A stretch of 64,000 nucleotides of DNA, from positions 372,001 through 436,000 of the forward strand of contig NZ_JPRH01000002.1 of NCBI RefSeq assembly GCF_000737705.1. Reading direction: 5' to 3'. The stretch comes from Chryseobacterium soli (lineage in GTDB: Bacteria > Bacteroidota > Bacteroidia > Flavobacteriales > Weeksellaceae). Within the stretch, counting starts at the first letter, position 1. Each line of letters begins with the position of its first letter. Shown here one piece after another: positions 8,417-15,547 of the stretch. Made by a program: the position numbers and the translations under genes. Under the pieces are notes generated by a model. That model had not been told where the DNA came from. It did no database searches and saw only the letters and a list, made by a program, of their open reading frames with translations.

Positions 8417-9423
8417 TGAATTGGTCTTTAGGAAATTACTGGTATTTATTGTTACTGTTGCTTCTGCCGCTGTTAGGATTTCTTTTGGTCCGTTTTCTGA
8501 AATGGAAAAACAGGAAAAGAGAGGTTTTTGCAGACAGCCAGTTTCATGAAAGCTTATTTGAAAAAAAATCAGGATTTACGAAGTTTTTTCCGGCTTTATA
8601 TCTTCTTGCTACGCTGTTTTTAATATTTTCAATTATTGATCTGTTAAGTGGTTCAGAAGAAGTGAAAACAAAGCAAAGGTTGAACAATGTGATTTTCATG
8701 CTCGATGTCTCCAATTCTATGAATGCAGAAGATATTGATCCAAGCCGTCTTTTGGAAGCAAAAAATGTCATGATCAGTACGATGCAGAAAATGAAGAATG
8801 ACAAAATCGGAATTGTAATTTTTGCGGGGCAGGCTACTTCTATCATGCCCTTAACTACAGATTACAGTTCTGCAGAAACTTATGTAAGCGCAGTGGAAAC
8901 CAATTCTATGCAGATTCAGGGAACGGATTTCCTGAAAGGTATGCAGGCTGCGGTAGAGAAATTTAAAAATGTAGATAAAGGATCAAGGAAAGTGGTGCTG
9001 CTAAGTGACGGTGAAGATAACGAAGGAAATGACAATGCAGCAATCCGACTGGCGAATAAAGAAGGAATAACCATTAATTCAGTTGGAATAGGCTCTGATG
9101 AAGGTGCTCCTGTTCCCGAATATGTATACGGCCAGCTGATGGGTTATAAAACAGATATGAACGGCGAAACTGTGATCTCTAAAAGACAGACGGAAGCGCT
9201 TAAGAAAATGGCAGGATCTACCGGAGGAGAATATATAGATGGCAACAATGTGAATGAAGCTCCCAATAAAATTATTGATGCAGTCAACAGAAAATCATCT
9301 TCCTCTGAAACATTGGTAGAATCACAAAATGCCAATCACTATTATCAGTACTTTCTGGGAGTATCTATCTTCTTTTTCTTTTTGATTTTTATTTTAAATC
9401 CCAAAAGAGACTTTAATGTATAG
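8416..9423 (+). CDS. batB: Aerotolerance protein BatB, VWA domain
   Basis: A 335-residue paralogue of BatA. N-terminal spans at about 8-25 and 57-77, VWA domain with MIDAS D97-x-S99-x-S101 (MLDVSNS), a VVLLSDGED segment, and a C-terminal span (~313-329, a phenylalanine-rich run). BatA and BatB are expected to interact in the membrane. The start overlaps the batA stop by one base. After the stop at 9423 there is a ~100-nt gap with its own TAnnTTTG box before batC, so batC-batD may also be transcribed separately. Confidence 0.9.
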   Translation: MNWSLGNYWYLLLLLLLPLLGFLLVRFLKWKNRKREVFADSQFHESLFEKKSGFTKFFPALYLLATLFLIFSIIDLLSGSEEVKTKQRLNNVIFMLDVSNSMNAEDIDPSRLLEAKNVMISTMQKMKNDKIGIVIFAGQATSIMPLTTDYSSAETYVSAVETNSMQIQGTDFLKGMQAAVEKFKNVDKGSRKVVLLSDGEDNEGNDNAAIRLANKEGITINSVGIGSDEGAPVPEYVYGQLMGYKTDMNGETVISKRQTEALKKMAGSTGGEYIDGNNVNEAPNKIIDAVNRKSSSSETLVESQNANHYYQYFLGVSIFFFFLIFILNPKRDFNV

Positions 9424-9509
9424 CTTCCGGCCTTATTTTTCAGGAATTTGAATCCATACTTTAACCGAACTTTAACAAATACAAGTCTGTTTATTAACAT
9501 ATAAAGGAA

Positions 9510-9517
9510 TAATTTTG
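9510..9517 (+). promoter_or_regulatory. TAnnTTTG -7 box upstream of batC
   Basis: TAATTTTG matches the Bacteroidota -7 consensus and ends 6 nt before the batC ATG at 9524. This would give a leaderless or nearly leaderless internal transcript. No clean -33 TTG was seen. Confidence 0.45.
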
Positions 9518-9523
9518 CACTTG

Positions 9524-10267
9524 ATGAATACTAAAATTTTATTTTTATCGTTTATTATTGCTTTCTCATTCTCAGGCATTTTGTTTGGGCAGGAAAATTA
9601 TCGGACTTTGGTACACGAAGGCAATCAAAAATTTGATGGTAAAAATTATGATGGTGCCTCTTCAAAGTATATGGAAGCTATAAAAACTAATGAAAAAGAT
9701 TTTGCAGCACATTATAATTTAGGGAACGCACTGTATAAAAATAAAAAGTATGAAGAAGCAAAGGCAGAGTTTGATAAGGCGCAAAAGCTTTCTCAGACCC
9801 TTCCTGATAAAACGGCAGCACTTCATAATCTGGGCAATACATACATGCAGATGAATCAGCCGGAAAAAGCGGCAGATTATTACAAGCAGGCTCTCAAACA
9901 GAATCCTTACAATGAAGCCACCAGAAAGAATTATGAGATTGCCAAGCTGAAAGAAAAAGAAAAGCAGCAGCAAAATCAAAATAAACAGAACAATTCAGGA
10001 AAAGGCGGCGGTAATGATCAGAATAAAGATGATCAGAAAGGTGATAAAAAAGATCAAAAGCAGGATCAGGGAAATGGCCAGCAGAATGAAGGGAAAAGCG
10101 ATCAGGGGAATACTCCTAAGCAAAACCAGAATGAGGAAGGTAAAATGCCGAAAAATCTTGAAAATGCAATTCTAGATAAAGTAAACGAAAAAGAAAAAGA
10201 GACTGCCAGAAGAATTTTAAACAAAAATTCTTATTCGATGCCTGAAAGCAACGAGAAGGATTGGTAA
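9524..10267 (+). CDS. batC: BatC, TPR-repeat protein
   Basis: A 247-residue exported protein: signal peptide ~1-23 (MNTKILFLSFIIAFSFSGIL...), about three tetratricopeptide repeats between residues ~28 and 130 (NYDGASSKYMEAI, AHYNLGNALYK, ALHNLGNTYMQ), then a low-complexity Gln/Asn/Lys/Asp/Gly-rich linker (~145-210) and a short helical end. TPR repeats mediate protein-protein contacts; BatC is thought to link the BatA/BatB VWA proteins in the periplasm. ATG at 9524 was preferred to the upstream TTG at 9515, which lies inside the promoter box. The stop overlaps the batD start (TAATG). Confidence 0.87.
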   Translation: MNTKILFLSFIIAFSFSGILFGQENYRTLVHEGNQKFDGKNYDGASSKYMEAIKTNEKDFAAHYNLGNALYKNKKYEEAKAEFDKAQKLSQTLPDKTAALHNLGNTYMQMNQPEKAADYYKQALKQNPYNEATRKNYEIAKLKEKEKQQQNQNKQNNSGKGGGNDQNKDDQKGDKKDQKQDQGNGQQNEGKSDQGNTPKQNQNEEGKMPKNLENAILDKVNEKEKETARRILNKNSYSMPESNEKDW

Positions 10268-12003
10268 TGCAGAACAGATTTATTTACATATTATTTATCC
10301 TCGCATCCGTAATTTCTTACGGACAGGTAAATCTGTCTCTTGAATCTGATAAAAACGATTACAGCGGAAAAGAACCTGTTAATCTTACCATTGTTTTAGA
10401 ACTTAACGGAAGTGATCTTGTACAGCAGACTGGTTTACAGCTTCCGGATTTGTCAAAATTCAATATCATTGGAAGCGGATCTGTAACCAATACATTCATT
10501 GATCCTGCGACCAATACCCTCATCACCCAGAAAATTTCCAGAATTGCCCTTGAACCCAAGAAAAAAGGGAAAATAAAAATAGGATCCGTATTGGTTACCA
10601 TCAATAATAAGATCTATAAAACAGAACCTTTTGATGTACTTATAAAGGATGTAGAAAAGAAACCCATCGCCAGTAATACATTGAATGACGTCTATCTGAA
10701 CATGGAAATCGAAGACAGGGAAGTCTACCAGGATCAGCCTACCATTGCCGTTCTGAGAGTCTATTCTAAAAATATGGACAATTTAAGGAAGGTGAAAAAT
10801 ATCCGTCTTCCGGAACAGGACAATATCAATGTACATCCGGTGAGTTTTGTTAAGTCTGAAATTGATCCTTCCGGGTACGGAAATATGCCTTCCCAGGTGT
10901 TAGCTGTATTCATGGTATTTCCTAATGAAGCTGGATATGTTGAGGTTCCCTCTGTATCAGCTTCAGTAAGTTCATTTGCCAATAAAAATAAAATTGTTTC
11001 CAATAAAGTAAAGCTTAATGTTAGAAAACTTCCGGAAGGATCTCCCGAAGGCTTTAAAAATGCCGTGGGAAATTTTAATGTAAGTGTGTATAATGCTTCT
11101 AAAGAGAAACCTGAAATCAAGAAACCTCTGAATGTGGTGATTAAAGTTTCAGGTGAAGGAAACCTGTCAGACATGGAACTTCCGAAAATTGCGGCATCTC
11201 CGGATTATGATGTTTTTGCCCCTAAAATCACTTCCAAAGTAAGTCCGGGAACAACAGGAATCAAAGGAGAAATTTCAGCGAATTATGTAGTGATTCCTAA
11301 AAAGGCAGGAGCGATTGCCATTAAAACAGAACAGTTTGCCTTTTTTAATCCTGCCAGTAAAGAATATGTAGACCTTGGTCAGGAAACCTTGGCATTAAAT
11401 GCATTTTCTCATGAGCAGATCCTGGAATCACGTTCAACGGTTGAAAAAGTAAATGAATACACGAACAGCTTTTTAGAAACGGTGGATACTCCTGTTTTGA
11501 AGACCACATCACTGAAAGTAAAAGAAAAAAGCAGGTTCCACTGGAATATCCTGTTAACCAATATCTTTATTCTTTTAGGATTATTCATTGCCTATCTTTT
11601 ATTTAAGACATGGCAAAAAAAGCGTACCTTAGTTAAAGAAAATGTAGAGCCTAAATCTCTTGGTTCTGTTGCTGAAACAGAAAAGGAAATAAGAGAAAAG
11701 CTTACAACGGATGTTAACGATTATTTCAGTTATTTAGAAAATCTTAAAGATAACCGAGATTATCAAAAGTTTTTTGAAACCCTGGATGAACTGGATCTTG
11801 ACATAAGAAAACAGTATCTTCAGACCTCTTCAGAAGATTTTGCAACCTATTTGGAAAGTCATAAAAGTGCTTCTATTGCTGATGAATACAGAAGCTTATT
11901 GCAAAGAATTCAGCTTGTAAAGTATTCTCCGGTACAATCTTCAGAATCAATGGATGAGCTTTTAATAGCAGTTGTTAATTTCTATTCTCAAATTAGCAAA
12001 TAA
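10267..12003 (+). CDS. batD: BatD oxygen-tolerance protein
   Basis: A 578-residue membrane protein of the BatD family. Signal peptide at 1-20 (MQNRFIYILFILASVISYGQ), a long periplasmic region built of several beta-sandwich domains (~21-420; segments such as GKEPVNLTIVLELNG and EDREVYQDQPTIAVLRVYS), a single membrane span at about 427-447 (NILLTNIFILLGLFIAYLLF), and a cytoplasmic helical tail. ATG at 10267 shares a base with the batC stop; the TTG at 10261 is less likely. It is the last Bat gene; marC follows 44 nt later with its own promoter box. A batE gene is not present next to it. Confidence 0.88.
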   Translation: MQNRFIYILFILASVISYGQVNLSLESDKNDYSGKEPVNLTIVLELNGSDLVQQTGLQLPDLSKFNIIGSGSVTNTFIDPATNTLITQKISRIALEPKKKGKIKIGSVLVTINNKIYKTEPFDVLIKDVEKKPIASNTLNDVYLNMEIEDREVYQDQPTIAVLRVYSKNMDNLRKVKNIRLPEQDNINVHPVSFVKSEIDPSGYGNMPSQVLAVFMVFPNEAGYVEVPSVSASVSSFANKNKIVSNKVKLNVRKLPEGSPEGFKNAVGNFNVSVYNASKEKPEIKKPLNVVIKVSGEGNLSDMELPKIAASPDYDVFAPKITSKVSPGTTGIKGEISANYVVIPKKAGAIAIKTEQFAFFNPASKEYVDLGQETLALNAFSHEQILESRSTVEKVNEYTNSFLETVDTPVLKTTSLKVKEKSRFHWNILLTNIFILLGLFIAYLLFKTWQKKRTLVKENVEPKSLGSVAETEKEIREKLTTDVNDYFSYLENLKDNRDYQKFFETLDELDLDIRKQYLQTSSEDFATYLESHKSASIADEYRSLLQRIQLVKYSPVQSSESMDELLIAVVNFYSQISK

Positions 12004-12017
12004 TCAATTTTTTTTCA

Positions 12018-12025
12018 TATTTTTG
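12018..12025 (+). promoter_or_regulatory. TAnnTTTG -7 box for marC
   Basis: TATTTTTG is a perfect match and lies 22 nt before the ATG at 12048, just after batD ends. Confidence 0.5.
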
Positions 12026-12047
12026 CGAAATATTTAAAAACGAAGAG

Positions 12048-12650
12048 ATGGAAGTTTTCAATGATTTTTCTATTAAAGAAGTTATGACCTCTTTTATGGT
12101 TCTTTTCGCCGTTATCGATATTATCGGCTCTGTTCCTATTGTGGTAAGTTTACAGCAAAAATTCGGGCAGATCGAAGCGGGTAGAGCTTCAATAACTGCG
12201 GGAGCCATCATGATTGTTTTCTTATTTGTAGGAAATAAGATCCTTAAGCTGATTGGTGTGGATGTAAATTCCTTTGCTATTGCCGGAGCTTTTGTGATTT
12301 TTATCATAGCACTGGAAATGATCCTGGGAATAGAAATCAACAAAACTACTGAAGCAAAGGCGGCTTCCATTGTTCCTATCGCATTTCCGCTGGTTGCTGG
12401 AGCAGGAACTTTAACCACTACTTTGTCTCTGAGAGCTGAATTCCATGACATTAATATTATTTTTGGGATTATTCTCAATACAATTTTCGTATATTTGGTG
12501 CTGAAATCAGCGAAATGGCTGGAGAATAAAATGGGAGAGGCAACTTTGTCAATCCTTCAGAAAGTTTTCGGAATTATTCTTTTGGCGATTTCCATTAAAT
12601 TATTTACCGCAAACTTTGCACAATTGGTGCAGAATTATATTAATTTTTAA
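12048..12650 (+). CDS. MarC family integral membrane protein
   Basis: A 200-residue multi-spanning membrane protein of the MarC (UPF0056) family, with about six hydrophobic segments. The family signatures are visible as AVIDIIGSVPIVVSL near residues 21-35 and FPLVAGAGTLTTTLSL around 112-128 (members usually have PLxAGPGxI/T). E. coli MarC was once thought to act in multiple antibiotic resistance, but this is not supported and the transported substrate is unknown. It is followed 5 nt later by a small membrane protein gene, suggesting a two-gene operon ending at the terminator at 12880-12916. Confidence 0.88.
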   Translation: MEVFNDFSIKEVMTSFMVLFAVIDIIGSVPIVVSLQQKFGQIEAGRASITAGAIMIVFLFVGNKILKLIGVDVNSFAIAGAFVIFIIALEMILGIEINKTTEAKAASIVPIAFPLVAGAGTLTTTLSLRAEFHDINIIFGIILNTIFVYLVLKSAKWLENKMGEATLSILQKVFGIILLAISIKLFTANFAQLVQNYINF

Positions 12651-12655
12651 GAATC

Positions 12656-12856
12656 ATGCAGAAGTTTTATAAAGTATTTTTAGTAGTTTTTGTAGTTTTT
12701 ACCGCAATTAATGTGTACGCACTAGACTGGAGCACAGATCTTTTATCTGAAGACAATTTGAAGTTTGTATTTTCAATTGCTTCAGCAGTTATCGGCCTTA
12801 TTGTACTGTATGTATTGCATACATGGAGCCAGATCGGAGTGAAGATAAAAAAATAA
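12656..12856 (+). CDS. Small two-span membrane protein, unknown function
   Basis: A 66-residue protein with two hydrophobic segments: about residues 3-22 (possibly a signal anchor, KVFLVVFVVFTAINVYA) and about 38-56 (FVFSIASAVIGLIVLYVL), ending in a short basic tail (KIKK). The gene starts 5 nt after marC and ends before a strong terminator, so it is most likely translated from the marC transcript. I do not recognise a family. Confidence 0.65.
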   Translation: MQKFYKVFLVVFVVFTAINVYALDWSTDLLSEDNLKFVFSIASAVIGLIVLYVLHTWSQIGVKIKK

Positions 12857-12879
12857 TTTTAATAGAATACTCCTATATA

Positions 12880-12916
12880 AAAACCTCTTTCAATCACTTG
12901 AAAGAGGTTTTGTTTT
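12880..12916. terminator. Bidirectional intrinsic terminator between marC unit and menF
   Basis: A 13-bp perfect stem (AAACCTCTTTCAA / TTGAAAGAGGTTT) with a 4-nt TCAC loop and T-rich flank on both strands. Confidence 0.8.
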
Positions 12917-12963
12917 ATACCTATCATCCTTGTTTTGCAAAAAAGATTCTACTTAAGCTGTGT

Positions 12964-13932
12964 TTAGGAAATAACCAGATTCTTTAATACTGCCTCAGAT
13001 TTAAGTTCTGTTTCAGTCCATTCCTTTTCCGGATTGCTTTGTGTTGTAATTCCACCTCCAACGAATACATGAACGGAATCCTGATATAATTTAGCACAGC
13101 GGAGATTCACAAAATACTGTACGGTATCATCAGTTTCAATTTTGATATATCCGGCATAGAATTCACGCGGAAATTTTTCAAACTGCTGTATATTTTTTTT
13201 GCAGAAATCTTTAGGAATACCGCATACAGCCGGAGTAGGGTGTAGCTCATGAATAATGGTATCCAGATCTTCCGGTTGAATAGTTACTTTGAAATCCGTC
13301 CGAAGGTGTTTGATGTTTCCTGAAATATGGTCGTAGGTTTCTGACACTTCTATGTTCTCTGCATACGTTTCCAGAATGTTCCGGATGTAAGAGGAAACAG
13401 GTTGTTGTTCTTCAATTTCTTTTTTCGACCAGTCTTCTGAGACCGGCAGCGTACCCGCAAGACTCATGGTTTCGAATTCATGGGTGTTCTTGTTGAATTT
13501 CCCCAATACCTCAGAAAAGGCACCCATCCAGGCGTTCTCGCCATCATTAAATAAATATCTGAATGCATTAGGGTAGGCCTGACACATATTTTTGAAACTT
13601 TCCTTATAATCGATATGATTAAAATTTTTGAAAATTTTTCGTCTGGAGAGAACTATTTTGGGAAGCTCATTTTCTTTGATCACTTCAATGACTTCCTGCA
13701 AAGTCTGAAGATATTCGTCTTTTGATTCTGGATTAAAACGGCTGTCGTCCTTTTTGACTGATTCATTAGTAATGATAACCTGTTCAAACTGAACGGGATC
13801 TGCTTCAATAAAATCTCCTTCAAAACTAAGTTGCCTCAGTCCGTCAAATGAATAAAAATTCACATGATCTGTTCCTGGCTTTTGATTGGTTGTATATAGT
13901 TTTTCGTTGAAAGGGAGTTTGAAATAAATCAT
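12964..13932 (-). CDS. menF: Isochorismate synthase (chorismate-binding enzyme)
   Basis: A 322-residue chorismate-utilising enzyme. The C-terminal catalytic signatures are all visible: KIVLSRR, GAFSEVLGKF, ETMSLAGTLP, SGNIKHLRTDF, HPTPAVCGIPKDF and REFYAGYI, ending with VFVGGGITTQSNPEKEW(TET). These define the isochorismate synthase (MenF/EntC/DhbC) branch rather than anthranilate synthase. It converts chorismate to isochorismate for menaquinone. The protein is shorter than E. coli MenF (about 430), lacking much of the N-terminal part, as is usual in Flavobacteriia. The nearby hotdog thioesterase at 14154-14585 matches MenI, supporting a menaquinone role rather than a siderophore one. A complete TTTG-N19-TACCTTTG promoter lies upstream. 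Confidence 0.88.
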   Translation of the reverse strand: MIYFKLPFNEKLYTTNQKPGTDHVNFYSFDGLRQLSFEGDFIEADPVQFEQVIITNESVKKDDSRFNPESKDEYLQTLQEVIEVIKENELPKIVLSRRKIFKNFNHIDYKESFKNMCQAYPNAFRYLFNDGENAWMGAFSEVLGKFNKNTHEFETMSLAGTLPVSEDWSKKEIEEQQPVSSYIRNILETYAENIEVSETYDHISGNIKHLRTDFKVTIQPEDLDTIIHELHPTPAVCGIPKDFCKKNIQQFEKFPREFYAGYIKIETDDTVQYFVNLRCAKLYQDSVHVFVGGGITTQSNPEKEWTETELKSEAVLKNLVIS

Positions 13933-14002
13933 GAGTACGATACTTTTGAAAATCTTTAGTTGGAAATAATACAGGAAATTCCCATGTTGATTTTTCTTTC
14001 AG

Positions 14003-14033
14003 CAAAGGTATTACTAGTCTTAAAAATGTCAAA
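14003..14033 (-). promoter_or_regulatory. Promoter of menF
   Basis: On the minus strand TTTG (14033-14030), 19 nt, then TACCTTTG (14010-14003), matching both halves of the Bacteroidota sigma-ABfr consensus with ideal spacing. The leader to the ATG at 13932 would be about 65 nt. Confidence 0.6.
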
Positions 14034-14103
14034 ATCAAATGAGCTGTTTTTTAATGAAATGTTCCCATTTAGTGTGAACTTATTTTAGGGTTAATAAGTC
14101 CAT

Positions 14104-14134
14104 AAAAAAAGACTCAATTTTTTGAGTCTTTTTA
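14104..14134. terminator. Intrinsic terminator after menI
   Basis: Hairpin AAAAAGACTCAA / TTGAGTCTTTTT with T-runs on both sides, located just downstream of the minus-strand thioesterase gene. Confidence 0.75.
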
Positions 14135-14153
14135 TTGTTTTTATGATCACTGA

Positions 14154-14585
14154 CTATCTATTGATGATATTATTAGTCATTGTTGTATGGTTAATTAAAA
14201 TACCTTTTTCGTCACGAATTTCAATTTCAGAAACGTGCATGGTTTTTCCTTTTCTGATGAAACGTGCCGTAGCCGTTACGATTCCGTCTTTTTTACTTCT
14301 TAGGTGATTGGAATTGATGTTGGTTCCAACTCCATAATATTTAGTTCCGTCAATGAAGATATTGGATAGGCTTGAACCCAGAGTTTCTGCGAGTACACAG
14401 CTTGCACCTCCATGCAGAATTCCGAAAGGCTGATGAACCTTTGGCTGTACAGGCATAGTCGCTGTAAGGGTTTCGTTTTCGGTATCGATGTCAATAAATT
14501 CTATTTCGAGTGTTTTTGCTAGCGTTATGTCTTCTCCCCAGTTATTTAAAAATATAAGAAGTTCTTCTTTAGTCTGGCCTTTCAT
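14154..14585 (-). CDS. menI: Hotdog thioesterase, probable DHNA-CoA hydrolase MenI
   Basis: A 143-residue hotdog-fold acyl-CoA thioesterase of the PaaI/YdiI group. The central segment HQPFGILHGGASCVLAETLGS, read in two halves, carries the HGG motif and the catalytic glutamate of YdiI-type enzymes (E in AETLGS), and the NSNHLRS and GKTMHVSEIEI segments are also typical. In E. coli YdiI/MenI hydrolyses 1,4-dihydroxy-2-naphthoyl-CoA in menaquinone synthesis. Its position beside the isochorismate synthase supports this role, although the two genes are separated by a terminator. It is probably co-transcribed with the acyltransferase 43 nt upstream. Substrate assignment is inference; a phenylacetyl-CoA thioesterase is the alternative. 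Confidence 0.75.
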   Translation of the reverse strand: MKGQTKEELLIFLNNWGEDITLAKTLEIEFIDIDTENETLTATMPVQPKVHQPFGILHGGASCVLAETLGSSLSNIFIDGTKYYGVGTNINSNHLRSKKDGIVTATARFIRKGKTMHVSEIEIRDEKGILINHTTMTNNIINR

Positions 14586-14628
14586 CTGTATCAGTGATAA
14601 TTAATTATAAGTATGATTAATTTAGCTT

Positions 14629-15228
14629 CTAATTGCTCTCGTTGTCATTTCCTGTACCCATAATATTCGGATTCCAGTTGGCAGGAATTTTTGGACTAAT
14701 ATCGTTTTTGATATAGTAGTCTTCGATTTCTTTCATAATTTCAACAAAAGGGACAGAGGCGATTCTTTCATAAGGAATGGTATATCCTAAATACACTATT
14801 TTCCTTTTAAAATCTCCGGCAGCCAGTACAATAGGCACTTTTGCGGCTAACGCCATATGATAAAACCCTTTTCTCCATTTCGGAACCCAGCTCCTGGTAC
14901 CTTCGGGTGTGATGACTAAACTGAAATCTTCCTTGGCAAACTGCTGAGCAACGAAGTTAACGAGATCATTTTTCTGGGTTCTGTCGATCCCTATTCCTCC
15001 TAAGCTTCTAACTACACTGCCATACCATGCTTTAGTATGAGCATCTTTAATGATAATTTTTAAGGGTTTTTCCAAAGACCAGTAGGCTAAATTTCCTAAT
15101 ATGTACTCCATATTATGCGTATGTGGTGCTACCACAAGAATACATCGGTTCAGACTGTTGACATCGCCCTGTAAAACGACCTTCCAACCTATCATTTTCA
15201 GCACCAGCTTGCCTATTAGTTTTTTCAT
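14629..15228 (-). CDS. Lysophospholipid acyltransferase family protein (PlsC-like)
   Basis: A 199-residue acyltransferase. The catalytic block is a variant H-x4-E motif (APHTHNMEY) instead of the usual H-x4-D, the second block is GGIGIDR, and the third is VITPEGTRS, which binds the glycerophosphate; VPIVLAAGDF completes the four PlsC blocks. Such enzymes transfer an acyl chain to a lysophospholipid or related acceptor at the inner membrane. The size fits the short PlsC-like proteins of Bacteroidota. It is the first gene of a two-gene minus-strand unit with menI. The exact acceptor is unknown. Confidence 0.8.
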   Translation of the reverse strand: MKKLIGKLVLKMIGWKVVLQGDVNSLNRCILVVAPHTHNMEYILGNLAYWSLEKPLKIIIKDAHTKAWYGSVVRSLGGIGIDRTQKNDLVNFVAQQFAKEDFSLVITPEGTRSWVPKWRKGFYHMALAAKVPIVLAAGDFKRKIVYLGYTIPYERIASVPFVEIMKEIEDYYIKNDISPKIPANWNPNIMGTGNDNESN

Positions 15229-15250
15229 AGATCTCTTTTGAATTTAAAAT

Positions 15251-15278
15251 AAAAAAAAGCATAACCAATCTGGTTATA
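15251..15278 (-). terminator. Intrinsic terminator of the small-peptide unit
   Basis: On the minus strand an 8-bp stem (GTATAACC / GGTTATGC, one G-T wobble) with a short loop is followed by eight T residues. It lies 31 nt after the stop of the 20-residue reading frame and before the acyltransferase gene. Confidence 0.65.
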
Positions 15279-15308
15279 CTTTACAAATATATTGAAATAT
15301 TATCGCTC

Positions 15309-15371
15309 TTAAAACAAACCGCTGATTAAATCTGCGATCTTCATTACAATTTCTAGTGCAACTTGTACCAT
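15309..15371 (-). CDS. Possible 20-residue amphipathic peptide
   Basis: A short frame starts ATG at 15371 and ends TAA at 15309; it encodes 20 residues opening MVQVALEIVM and ending ISGLF. Polar residues fall at 3, 7, 11, 14 and 17, giving one face of an alpha-helix, with the rest hydrophobic; net charge is about -1. The pattern recalls phenol-soluble-modulin or type I toxin peptides, but no homology is claimed. The frame sits between a plausible promoter (15420-15454) and a terminator (15251-15278) in an otherwise empty 319-bp gap, which suggests a dedicated transcript. Alternatively the transcript may be a non-coding RNA. Too short for certainty. Confidence 0.4.
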   Translation of the reverse strand: MVQVALEIVMKIADLISGLF

Positions 15372-15419
15372 GGTTGAGGTGTTTTTTTTATTGATTTGGT
15401 TATTAAAATAATAATTATA

Positions 15420-15454
15420 CGAAGGTATGATAATTTTTTAACATAGTAAACAAA
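15420..15454 (-). promoter_or_regulatory. Putative promoter of the small-peptide unit
   Basis: On the minus strand TTTG (15454-15451), 23 nt, then TACCTTCG (15427-15420), one mismatch to TAnnTTTG. The predicted leader to the ATG at 15371 is about 43 nt. Confidence 0.35.
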
Positions 15455-15547
15455 ATATTCATGTTTTTGTTCTGTTCTGAGAGAAGAAGAGTGTGAATTT
15501 CAAACGGTTGTCCTCCATCCACACCTTCTGCCACTCTCTGCAGTTCG

